Source of the DNA: Miscanthus floridulus
Lineage: Eukaryota; Streptophyta; Magnoliopsida; Poales; Poaceae
Assembly: GCF_019320115.1 (NCBI RefSeq)
Contig: NC_089591.1
Coordinates: forward strand, 57,226,078 to 57,290,077
Reading direction: 5' to 3'
Length of the DNA stretch: 64,000 nt
Part shown: in pieces, positions 27,613 through 43,049 of the stretch
Position numbering within the stretch: position 1 is the first letter of the stretch
Layout: each line of letters opens with the position of its first letter
The notes under the pieces: generated by a model
What the model was told of the DNA's origin: nothing
The model's database searches: none
Seen by the model: the letters and a program-made list of their open reading frames with translations, nothing else
Program-made: the position numbers and the translations under genes

Positions 27613-29270
27613 ATGGCTGAACCCACCGCGACCGATTTGGCCAAGCTCATCCAAACCCTCATGGCCTCCGTTAGTGCCTTTCAAGGGCAGGTTGCCACCC
27701 TATAGTAGGAGCGGCCTGCGATAGCCTCCTTCTCCTGTTCCAGGGGATCGGGCAAGGGCGAACAACATGACGATCACCGTCCTTGCTTCTAGAAGCTTGA
27801 CTCCCCCAAGTTCGATGGCAAATCAGATCCACTGGCATTCCTCAATCGCTACGAATCCTATTTTCATCAGCAGCGCATCGCCACGGAGGAAAAAGTGTGG
27901 ATGGCCTCCTACAATCTATAAGGTGGCGCCCAGATGTGGTTCATCCAAGTCTAGCAGGACGAAGGCACACCTTCATGGCGCTGCTTCTCTAAGCTCTTGA
28001 ACCTCAGGTTTGGGCCGCCAATCCGCTCCAATCCGCTCGGGGAACTGATGGCCTACAAGTGAACCGGCACTTTGCTGAATACCATGACCGGTTCGAGGCT
28101 CTACTCCCATGCGCGGGCACACTCTCGGAGGTGCAGCGCGTCCAAGCCTTCATGGTCGGACTGCAGCCGCCTCTTAGTCTCAACGTCGATCCCCACAATC
28201 CCCAGTCCCTCATCGTCGCCATGAGCCTTGCTTGCAAGTTGGAGCTACGGGAGCAGTATGCAGTTGTGGCTGTTCGGCCTCCCGTACCACCAAGTGACTA
28301 GCAGCAGGGCATCCTTCCGGCACCTCCACCACATCTCGCTCTTCTGGCTCCGCCACCTGCCGTGACTGCCACAGCCACCACTGTCACGGCGAAGGGTCGC
28401 CTCGTCAGGAGTCTGTATACCTAAGCAAAATGAGCCCGACCTGACCCAGCCCGTGGGCTTGGCTTGAGCCCGATGGCATTTAGCTCACCCACAAACCTTA
28501 CTAGACAGGCCTGGACAGAGATCCCGCTGCCTAGAAAAAAATTTCTTGGCCCGAGCCTAGGTCGAAATACTATTTTTTCTATTTTACACTATGAAATGTG
28601 CGGGCGGCCCGCCCTGGCCCGGGTCCAGCCCAAAAAAATGAGGCCCAACCTGCCCAGTGGGATGGTCATGGGTGGGACCTTTTTGGCCCAAACTAACCGG
28701 GTTTTTTTTACCCGGCCCGCAAAATGCTTAGGTCTAAGTGTCTGTCAATGTCTGAGATGGAAGAACGTTGCAGGCTCAGCCTTTGCTTCAATTGCAATGA
28801 AAAGTTCAAACGTGGTCACAACTAAGTGTGCCAACGCCTGTTCTTGTTGGACCTCACGGCGGCGGATGATGACAATGACACCACCCCCGATGACTTCGAC
28901 ACTATAGCACCGTAGCTATTGCTTAACGCGATCAACGACGTCCACACTAGCAACACCATGCAGGTGTGCCTCTGGCTGGGCGACGTCAATGTCCACGCCC
29001 TTATCGACTTGGGCTCGACGCACAACCTCATCGCCGAGGAGGTGGCTAGCCGCACCGGACTCCCCATGGTCTACTACAGCTCTGCGTACGTACGATGGCC
29101 AATGGCAAGCATGTGTCATGCTCAGGCATGTATCGGCGGGCGTTGTTCTCCATCGATGACGTCGTCTTCACTACCAACTTTTTTGCACTGCCGCTAGCCG
29201 GCTACGACGTCGTCCTCGGCACCCAGTGGCTGGCTTCCCTAGGACCAGTTCTCTAGGACTTTGTGGCCTT
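27613..29270 (+). pseudogene. Relic gag-protease ORF of LTR element B
   Basis: The ATG at 27613 opens MAEPTATDLAK. Gag and retropepsin-like regions align with copy A. The TAG near 27706-27708 matches the stop of A at 6155-6157, so this nonsense codon is ancestral. Other stops and frame changes are private. The protease region reads DVNVHALIDLGSTHNLIAEE, followed by GYDVVLGTQWLASLG. The frame ends at the insert beginning 29277. Confidence 0.75.
28417..28737. mobile_element. Nested hAT-type element in gag, copy B
   Basis: This is the counterpart of 6865-7187. The 8-bp flanks are GAGTCTGT (28409-28416) and GTGTCTGT (28738-28745). Terminal inverted repeats CCTAAGCA / TGCTTAGG are kept. Confidence 0.65.
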
Positions 29271-29276
29271 CACCAT

Positions 29277-30962
29277 GTGTCGACAGAATATGCTCGGCAG
29301 TCCACCGAGGGGTATCCCACGATGGTAGATTTGTCAGTGGGGATGTGCGTAATCAGGAACCAGATGGTGACACAAGGCACAGAGAACGATTTAGACAGGT
29401 TCGGGTCGTCTGATCGACGTAATACCCTACATCCTATGTCTTTGGTGTATTGTATTAAATACATGATGTCGAGTAGAGGACCCCTGCCTCTCCTTATATA
29501 CTCTGGAGGGGCAGGGTTACACGTAAAGTATCCTATTTGGTACTATACAATGTCTTGCGGTGCACGCCGAGCAGCGCCGTGCACGCCTTGATCTTGTGGG
29601 CCGGGCCACCTCCGACGGTGCGGCCCACATCTTGGGGGCCATACCCCCATAGTAGTCCTCGAGCCTGACAGTAGGTGACGCAGTCACATGGTGCTAGGGT
29701 CATAAAGTAGAAGACCAGCTGAGCAGGCAGCCAGTCCCCGGGCGTAGCCTCGAGATGAGAATAAGCACATTCACCGCAAGGTAAAGTGTGCCCACTTAGT
29801 CCCCAAGTCTGCCGGAAGATGAAGAATGAATCTTGTAGCAGGGTCAAAGAAGTTCGAAAGCTTGTCGACGTCGTCTGACATACGCGTATCAAGACCCCAG
29901 ATGTGCTGCCCAAGATCAGCACCCTGATTTGAACAGCATGGAGCAGCTTGATAGCATACCGATGAGACGTAGCAAGATCCGAGCAGCAAGGGAGTCCCCG
30001 GCGCCACTGGCGATGACCGAGCACCGAGGAGCGAGGAGTCCCCGGCGTCGCTGTCGATGACCGAGCACCGAGGAGCGAGGAGTCTCCGACGTAGGCGGCG
30101 ATGTCCGAGCACCAAGGAGCGTGGAGTCCCCGACGTCGCTGGCGATGTCCGAGCACCGAGGAGCGAGGAGTCCCTGGCGTCGCTGGCGATGACCGAGCAC
30201 CGAGGAGCGAGGAGTCCCCGGCATCGCTGGCGATGACTGAGCACCGAGGAGCGAGGAGTCCCTGGCGTCGCTGTCGATGACCGAGCACTGAGGAGCGAGG
30301 AGTCCCCAGCGTAGCTGGCGATGACCGAGCACCGAGGAGCAAGGAGTCCCCGGTGTCGCTGGCGATGACCGAGCACCGAGGAGCGAGGAGTCTCCGACGC
30401 CGCTGTCGATGACCGAGCACCGAGGAGTCCCCGGCGTCGCTGGCGATGACGAGCACCAAGAAGCGAGGAGTCCCCGGCGTTGCTGTCGATGACCGAGCAC
30501 CGAGGAGCGAGGAGTCCCCGGCATAGGCGGCGAGGTCCAAGCACCGAGGAGTCCCCGGTGTAGGCGGCGATGTCCGAGCACTGAGGAGTCCTTGGCGTAT
30601 GCGGCGAGGTCCGAGCACCGAGGAGTGCCCGGCGTAGGCGGCGAGGTCTGAGCACCGACGTAGCTGACGACGTCCGTGCGGTGAAGTGTGCCCACTTAGT
30701 CCTCAAGCATGAATAATCCGAGGGCCGAGGAGTAACCGGCGTAGCTAGCGATGAAGCACGAGCGGCGAACAGTCCGATCAACTGGTCGGTGATGGAGTCC
30801 ATGAACCAAGCGGTCCGACCAGTTGATCGGTGGAGAAGTCCGACCACCAGGTGGTCTGATCACCTGGACAATGATCCTGCAATACAAACATGTAGAACGG
30901 GTAGTACATGATGTAAAAATAAATAAACTCCGGAGAAAAATCAGTCCACCGAGGGGTATCCC
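29277..30962. mobile_element. 1.7-kb repeat-rich insert in LTR element B
   Basis: It is absent from copy A, where 'ttcaccatg' runs on within the element. It starts TGTCGACAGAATATGC and carries a 21-bp direct repeat (CAGTCCACCGAGGGGTATCC plus C) at 29298-29318 and 30942-30962. It has a TATATA promoter-like block near 29495-29505 and a long minisatellite. About 29 bases of the host element are lost at the junction. It looks like a solo LTR or LTR fragment of an unrelated gypsy family, but no clean TG...CA ends with a duplication are visible. Confidence 0.5.
29990..30658. repeat. 44-bp minisatellite, about 15 units, with 37-bp variants
   Basis: The unit begins CGATGACCGAGCACCGAGGA. The first spacing is 30011 to 30055, a period of 44. 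Toward the right end several units lack GCGAGGA and are 37 bp. The unit has no stop codon in any minus-strand frame, and 44 is not a multiple of 3, so long overlapping open frames appear in all three minus frames. Confidence 0.9.
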
Positions 30963-31185
30963 TCCGGCTCTTGAAGAAGTTGGTTGGCACCCCTCCGGCT
31001 GCACCACCGGTGCTGCCACCTACCCACCATGATGATACGATGTTCAAACCGTGCTGCCCCCACGCGCCTCCGGAAAGACAAACCAGCTGCACCGACCACC
31101 TGGGAAGATGTCGACGACTTCCTCGACCGCTATCCATCCTTCCAGCTCGAGGACGAGCTGCTCATCGAGGGAGGGAGAGATGTTA

Positions 31186-31591
31186 TGTGGGGCTGACATT
31201 ACCGGCACAACTCCCGGGCTCGAGATGCCTCCAGAGGCATGCCCAAGGAGGTGCATGGCTGCATTCTGAGACAACTGTAATCAATGGCAGTTAAGCTGCC
31301 AGTTAGGGGTTAAAACCTAGGGAGGTGCATTCGCAGCCAGCTGCAATCAATGAGAATTAGTGTGTTGGTTGAGGGATTAGAGTTAACGAGGAGAGAAGGC
31401 TAGGCGCCTCTACTTATACCCTGTAACCAGTTATGAATAAGTGAAGTATTTCTAATCTCCCTCTGCTTCTCTCAATCTCACTCCCTTTATAATTGGGCGT
31501 CCATGGGATCAACCCCACGCCGTTATCTCCTCAGGCTAGGAACTACGCAGTCAAGGTCCCCTTGTCCTAGGCACCAACACCCTTGACAACA
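31186..31591 (+). repeat. 3' LTR of deleted gypsy-type element B
   Basis: It starts TGTGGGGCTGAC and ends TTGACAACA. It is somewhat shorter than the A copy; about 20 bases around 'agaaacgaggag' are missing. Confidence 0.85.
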
Positions 31592-32914
31592 TCAATTTAA
31601 AATTATAAGACATTTTGACTTTTCTAGCATATATATATTACTCCGTATTATACATTTAGGTATATAGTATGTCTAGATACATAGTCAAAATGTTTTATAA
31701 TTTGGAGTAGGAGTAATTGCGAACACTTTGTAATTTTAGCTCAAATCGATACTTTATATTCTGTTAATGAGAGATTAGGATACGATTCGAAAGTGGTTTG
31801 GTGCTCTAGGGGGTGATTATTACTAGTAGCCGGTATCGACTCGTAAGATGATTTGGACGTTTGGTGCTCTGGACGAGTATCTCTGTTTTGACAACAGTTA
31901 GCTGTTAAAACATAGCTATGATCATATTTGAATTCTTAACTAATAAACTAGTTAATGTTTTAACTACTATTCAACTACAATTAGTTACCAACCAGCTAAT
32001 GGGCATGTTTGATACATATGCGTAGTTACTATTTGGGGCAAAAAATTAGCTTAAATTAGTTATGGTTGGCTAGCTAGCTAGTTAGCTCTCATGTTTGGAT
32101 ACACTAGGATTTGAGCTAAAAATTAGCTAGCTAATGATTAACCCATGATATCCAACATGTCCAATAATTAGTTACCAACCAATTAATAATTGGTTACCAA
32201 CTAGCTAACAAGAATTCTTTGCTAACATAGCTAATAGTCATTTCAACTTTTTGGGAAATTCAAAACATCTCAAGTTTAATCAAGATTATAAAAAAGAATT
32301 ATAAAGATTTATGACATTAAATAAATATACTATGAAAATATAATTAACGAAGAATCTAATGATACTTATTTAGTATCATAAATATTATTATTTTATTATA
32401 TAAATTTAGCTAAACTTAAGATGTTTTGACTCTATAAGAAAGTTGGAATGCCTTAAAATTTAGGATGAAAGGAGTACCTATTAGTCAGTTTCTTCCATCT
32501 AACATAGGAGGTGTTTGGTTCCTGCGGCCGAATGCCACGCCTCAGCTGCGGCAGCGCTGGCGCCGAATTCGTCCGCTGCAACTACAGCATGTTTTGGTAT
32601 CGAAAACGAACTAGCGTGCGATGGCGTGACCATGGCATGCCGCAATTGTAGGAGCGAACCAAACACATGCTCAAACTACGGCGTGTGCGGCACGGTTTGG
32701 TAACCAACCAAACGCGCCTTCTTCCCTTCTTGCATCTAACACTGTTAGCTAAGTGGACCTAAACGATGACCGGTGCACACCGTGGGGATGCGTGCCAATG
32801 CGGTCATCGGATGCGACTCGCATCGTCGGCTGTCGCATACGGATACGACACACTTCGGCCTCGCCCGCGTAGTTGACTCCCTACTCCCCGCTACCTAGTC
32901 GGCTAGTCCCTACC
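31592..32914. other. MITE-rich flank upstream of glutaredoxin B
   Basis: This stretch corresponds to 8393-9715 of copy A, with the same Stowaway-like and other MITE remnants at about 31592-31714, 31998-32165 and 32507-32717. No coding signal is seen. Confidence 0.5.
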
Positions 32915-32923
32915 CAGCGACCA

Positions 32924-34235
32924 TGGGATTTTTAACTTTTTGTCATCCTTACCGATGGCACTCCTCCGTTTGCCATCTTTATACGCGCCCCTACATATTT
33001 GCCATCGCAAACAGTAACCCTATGTTTTTGTTATTTTTGCTGAGGTGGCACGCCAGATGAGCACGTCAGCGTGGCAGGGAGCCTGAGAAGGCCTACAAAG
33101 CATGTGAAATGACCTATGTACCCCTGCTGCTTCTCTCCCTTCAATCGCTAACGCGTGGGCCCCATATGTCAGCTTCGTCTTCAACCTCCCGCCATCACCC
33201 GCTCAGCATCGGCGGCGGCACGTACAACGCCATCCCGTCCTCAACGGTGGCCCCGTCGGGCACCGCGTAGCTGGCCACGTCCGTCTCCATCATCAGGCGG
33301 CGGCCCGCGATGCCGGGGGGCATGCTAGCAGGGATGCCCGCCGGCGACCTTGCCCAGAGCATGTACGTGAACCGCGGGCCGGCCTCAGCGGCGACGCTTG
33401 TCCTAACGCATGACACCGAGACGACGGCGCAACTGGCCGCGCCGGCGCCGCACGGGCACACGGACAGCGCGAACAGGCTGTGCTCGTCGCCCTCCTTGAC
33501 CAGGAGGCGGTGGTGGTGCTGCTGCGGTTGCGGCTGCGACGACGCCGACGCCAAGACCGGGACGCGGAGCGGGAGCGCCTTCCTGTAGGCCGGGAGCGTG
33601 TCCAGGGGCCAGGCGTGGTCGACGGCGAGGTGGTCGCGGAGCCTCGGCGGGGTAGCGGTGAAGGGGCACCCGGGCACCGCACAGTGGTAGGGCGCGCAGG
33701 CGCATGCGTCCTGGTGCGCGGCGGCCGTGTGGTACGCCAAGGAGGCACCACAGCCGTAGGACTTGAACGGGCACGACACCTTGGCGTCGCCGACGAACAG
33801 GTCGAGCTCTGGCCCGCAGTGCGCGAAGGCGGTGGCGCGGTCGCACTTGCGGGGCGCCGCACAATAGGTGCCCGACCTCGCACTGCAGCCAGAAGTACGA
33901 AGACAAATCCATCAATCCATGGTGCAAAGGAATAAAAAAAGCGTGACCTAGACTGCATGAGTTCCCCCTTCCCTCTCTACATGGTGATGGTGGGAGGTTT
34001 AAGACGAAGCTGACACGTGGGACCCATGCGTCAGCGATTGGAGGGAGAGAAGCAGCAATGGTACATAGGTCATTTCGCATGCTCTTTAGCTCTTCTTAAG
34101 CTTTCTGCCACGCTGGCGTGCCCATCTAACGTGTCACCTCAGAAAAAAAAAAAAACATAGAAGTAATGACAAAGGTAGGACACGTATAAAGATGATGCTA
34201 AACGGACGAGTAGGGTGGCAACGAGTTAAAATTCC
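32924..34235. mobile_element. Pack-MULE-like element carrying a SINA-type gene fragment, copy B only
   Basis: The 9-bp flanks CAGCGACCA are at 32915-32923 and 34236-34244; copy A has the site once at 9730-9738. Long terminal inverted repeats of about 250-275 bp are visible. Left 32924-33199 starts TGGGATTTTTAAC; right about 33983-34235 read inward starts GGAATTTTAAC. Both arms then share CTTTATACG, GAGGTG(G/A)CACG, GAAATGACCTATGTACC, TGCTGCTTCTCTCCCT and TCAGCTTCGTCTT in order. No transposase is present. The interior is a host gene fragment. A 9-bp duplication and long inverted repeats are the hallmark of Mutator-like elements. Confidence 0.9.
33195..33895 (-). pseudogene. Captured SINA/SIAH-type E3 ubiquitin ligase fragment inside the MULE
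   Basis: SINA proteins are RING E3 ligases with a SIAH zinc finger and a substrate-binding C-terminus. The fragment reads CEVGHLLCGA (the middle of the RING) next to an AG acceptor-like site at about 33896. It then shifts frame, with most of the second RING half missing, into TAFAHCGPELDLFVGDAKV and VSCPFKSYGCGASLAYH, and finger residues HQDACACAPYHCAVPGCPF and LRDHLAVDHAWPLDTL. The C-terminal domain runs to PPPMLSG. The stop codon at 33195-33197 lies in the MULE terminal repeat, not in captured sequence. The region before the finger is out of frame, and the open frame 33195-33779 has no ATG start at the finger. Function is unlikely. Confidence 0.8.
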
Positions 34236-34285
34236 CAGCGACCACCACCGCCCCGCCGCCGTCCTTATTCGCCCCCTACCTACCT

Positions 34286-34293
34286 TATAAATA
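34286..34293 (+). promoter_or_regulatory. TATA box of glutaredoxin gene B
   Basis: TATAAATA matches copy A. The MULE right end is 50 bases upstream, so only the core promoter is shared with A without interruption. Confidence 0.6.
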
Positions 34294-34318
34294 CGAGACA
34301 GGGGCGGAAAGCACCGAG

Positions 34319-39671
<5,353 letters not shown>

Positions 39672-39946
39672 CATGTGTGTTGCCGTTCCCGTGCTTAAAA
39701 TAAAGATGCTTTGCAAGTGCTGAACTTGCAGCTGTCAGATGCTATCTGGGAGTGTGACTGTTCGATCCCTGTATACTGCCTAGACATCAGTCGAGTCGTA
39801 TTCCCGTGCTAAGTTGTGAACTATATTGTCGTTGCTCTGTTTGTCTTTCTTCTAGAAATACTCCGTTCGTGCATTTCTGTCTCAGGCTCGTAGCACCCAC
39901 ATGACACGACGCTCGCTGGTGCGCGCCAGCCCGAATGGAGTGTGTC

Positions 39947-41102
39947 CTACCGCCGGTCCATTCTGAGGTACACCTTGCACACCACCAGCTCCTCGTCGTT
40001 GCTGTTCTCGTCATACGGGAAGTCCGGCCTGAAGCCGTATTCTTCCATCCACCACTCCGCCCGCGCCAATCTCCGCGACGCCTCGTCGTCCTCCCGATAC
40101 TGGAACACGCGCCGGTATCCCACGTCCCGGCCTTCTCCGTCCCTGACGCCCCAGTAGCGCCCCGCCGGCACGTACTGCCCCGGCCCTGCTCTTCGCGGGC
40201 GCGCAATAATGCCATCGTCGCCGCCGCCGTGCTCCGTTGTTCGCGGGCGCCGCACGGCGAAGAACCACTCGAACCTGTCGTTCGCCGCCGGGAGCACGCC
40301 CGTGAGCACCGCGGGGTGCGCCGCGCAGACGTAGGTGGCGTGGTGCATGCGGCACCGCAGCGGGTCCCCGACGCTGCGGCTGGCGAGGTACAGTTGCACG
40401 AGCACCTGCGGCTTCACGTCCGCGCCCGCGAGTTTCGCCGCGGGCGTCGTCGTGCTGTGCTGCTGCTGGACGAGTCTCTTGTGGAGCGCTCCTCCGCGAG
40501 CCGGGTACACCTTGCATACGACCATGTCGAACGCCCCGCCGGCGCCGGAGTCGTCGCCGCCGCGGTCGCCGTACTCGTCCATGCGCCACTCGGTCTCCCT
40601 GGACGCGCTGGCCCCCGCCGCGTCCTCGTGGTAGCGGAAGGAGTGGCAGTACCACGCGCCGCCGCCGCGGGAGTTGGCCTCGCCCCGCCCTCCGCTTGCC
40701 GCCGAGGCCCCGCCCGCGGCAGACGAAGAAGAGCCACTCGACCCGGTCGCCTTCGCCGCCGCCGCCGTTGGCGCTGGCGGGCGGGTGGACCTTGGCGAGG
40801 AACGCCGGGTGCGCGCCGTAGACGTCGGCGTCGTGGATCTGCGGCGGCAGCTCGCCGCACCGCAGGGCGCGGCGCGCCGGCAGGTACCGCCCGACGAGAT
40901 CGTCCGGGGCGGGGTCGAACGGCGGCTGACCCTGGCCGCCCGCCGAAGGCCTGGTGGTGCCGCGCCGCGGCGGTGGCCTCGGCGTCCTGCCCCCGCCGCC
41001 GCCGCCGCCGAGGAGGACCCAGCCGTCGTCGGTCTCCTCCTCGCGGAGGCTGGCAGACGCGGTCGGATCAGTGGCTCCCGGCGCCGGTTTCTTCGGTGGC
41101 AT
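39947..41102 (-). pseudogene. Two-domain NAC-like gene, copy B, frameshifted
   Basis: It has the same architecture as copy A but is uninterrupted in the linker, so both NAC-like domains lie on one stretch. The N-terminal half (MPPKKPAPG to GLGGKRR) reads in the frame of 41102. From about 40700 to 40675 the domain continues in the next frame (GGGAWYCHSFRYHED) and stays open to the stop at 39947. That second frame is open through both half-domains and reaches up to 41239, so a shorter product from another start cannot be excluded. A hidden small intron is an alternative to a frameshift. Copies A and B share the feature. Confidence 0.65.
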
Positions 41103-41169
41103 AACGGTGGTATCCTTCTACGCCTTCCAACGGTCCGAAGGATGTGATCGGTCGCCTCGGTTTTATTGA

Positions 41170-43049
41170 GCGCGCAAGTACGTACGAGGCTGGTATCCGA
41201 GGCAATGTTAGTTAGGGCACGTACAGCAGGGCGATTCAACCCGTCTCTGTCTTACTTTTTTTTTTTGCAGAAAACACCTCGGGACCGAGAAGACGGGCGA
41301 GTCCGTCGTCTTGCGAGGCGACGACGCCGGCTCGTGCTCCCAGACTGAGTCGCCAGACGAGGACGCGCTGTACAACATCGTCGCTTCCGAGCGACGACGC
41401 GCGGATCAGGCCGTGCTCACGGGAGAATCCCCCACCCGCGCGGGTGGCCGTTGTGCTTGGCGCGAGGTGAGGCTGCGCCCATGCTCGACGGCCTCGTTGC
41501 CACGGTGGCCATACGGGAGCGGTGTCAAGTGGCGCTGGTGGAGACGGAGACGATGGACAGGGGCAAGAAGTGGCGGATCGAGGGGCGCGCGTGGAAATCA
41601 GAGTCGGAGGGGAGACGGTTGTGGTGCTCGTCTTCGTCCACACAGTCCTCTGACAGGAGGCTGCCCTCGCCGGCGCCGTCAGGTGGTGGCGGCCCAGGGT
41701 CTCCAGCTGCGCTCCACCAGCCCCCACGTCCACTAGTTCAAATGCTCCTGTTCCTGTATGGATTCAAGGCTAGCCTGCAATCCAGAGGTAGCTACTAATC
41801 CACAATCTAGAGGCAAGCCCGCTATTCAGGGTATTGGCCGCCACCAGGTCATGGCGAGCTGCTCGTCCCCTCTGTTTATGCATCTATGCTTGTTATTTTT
41901 CTAGCTTTGAATTTGTGCTTGGAGGAGTAGATTAGGCAATGTGTCAATATAAGGAACCGAGAGGCAATGGATTGTTCAAAGAATCTCTGTTTGAAGAATT
42001 TGTCCTCAGTTTCATAGTCTTATTTATCCTTGATACATTTTCTATGAAATAACCACACAAATGGTATACAAAAAATTATTTATAGTTGATCCTAGCTACA
42101 TGCAAAGCATTAAATAGCTTAGAGAGAGAACTCTGTCTATGGGTTGTATGACCTGTCTTTATACTTATCTGTGTGATAGATTCGAGGTGCTTGAGTTGTA
42201 CATGCCCTTATTCGATTGGACTTCAGGGCAGCGGAGCCATGATTCGGAGTAGGCAAGCCAACAGAGACCGAGTAGACAGGCAATTATCATGCAGACCTTT
42301 CGTTGTCACTTTGAATTGGGCCAGATTCTATCTAGTATTGGGCTTTATTAAAGGCGGAAAAGTGCGGGTTTCCTCAGTCAAGGAACTGAGGCCTTTGGGC
42401 TCTCTGAGGTGGGCTTCCGCAGCACAACCGGACAAAGTATATAAACCGAGCCCTAATGCTTGCTTTGCTGCTGCCATCTCCTCTGAAATCAGAGTCTCAG
42501 ATGCATTATATTCGTACTGCTGAAACAGAATGCAGATGTACTAGTTTCAAAAAAAAAAATGCAGATGTACTAGTTTCAAAAAAAAAAAAAAAATGCAGAT
42601 GTACTGACTGATTAGTGATGACTGGACTGAAAGTTGTTCATACAAGTAAATACACTTCAGTATTTTACACTCGGTGTAAGCATGCATGCATATGCATATG
42701 ATGCGTGGTTGCAAATAATCAATATCGAATTGGGTAATTGTATGTCACCCTCATATCCCCTTAGTTTTTTCAGGTACGGATTGCTAGCTATCGGAAAAAA
42801 ACTTGTTTGTTTTCCATGCATAAAGAAGTTCCCCGGAGCTTTTAACGTGTCACCGGCTGAGGCGGCGGCAGCGCTGCTGCTGCTGCTCCTGCAAAGTGGA
42901 CGTACGGTAGCAGTTGTTCCGTTCCGTCCTTATCCACCAGCACCACACCACACCACGGCTACACGACGACGATCAGCTGTCTCTCCCCTCAGGTAGAAAG
43001 GCATGCTGCTGCAGGCGGCAGGTTAGCGAATCGATCGATCTCGATCTCT
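41170..43049. other. Intergenic, no gene recognised, copy B
   Basis: Counterpart of 16950-18855. The T run is 11 long (41256-41266). The 'agagacggatccccgtctgt' segment of A (about 17981-18001) is absent here. Poly-A-interrupted 'tgcagatgtact' repeats lie at 42530-42605. No recognisable coding family. Confidence 0.4.

Larger units (their letters stand above)
27375..31591 (+). mobile_element. Deleted gypsy-type LTR retrotransposon, copy B, 5'-truncated
   Basis: The 5' LTR remains only as 27375-27493, and its primer-binding site is decayed (TGGAATTGGG). The 3' LTR is 31186-31591. The interior matches copy A with many substitutions, plus the unique insert 29277-30962. As in A there is no reverse transcriptase or integrase. 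Confidence 0.85.

Noticed and set aside
29990..30658. Regular repeats that might suggest a CRISPR array
   Set aside because: The units are directly adjacent and vary gradually, with no unique spacers, in a plant genome; it is a minisatellite.
29533..30847. Long minus-strand open frames of 259-361 codons
   Set aside because: They are produced by the stop-free 44-bp minisatellite in all three frames; no conserved domain and no start context.
33195..33779. SINA-like frame as a functional gene
   Set aside because: It lacks the complete RING, begins without an ATG at the finger, ends in a transposon terminal repeat and lies wholly inside a MULE.
39935..41104. 389-codon plus-strand open frame
   Set aside because: It is the antisense shadow of the GC-rich NAC-like gene; very Arg/Ala-rich with no domain. 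The same holds for plus-strand frames at 15421-16921.
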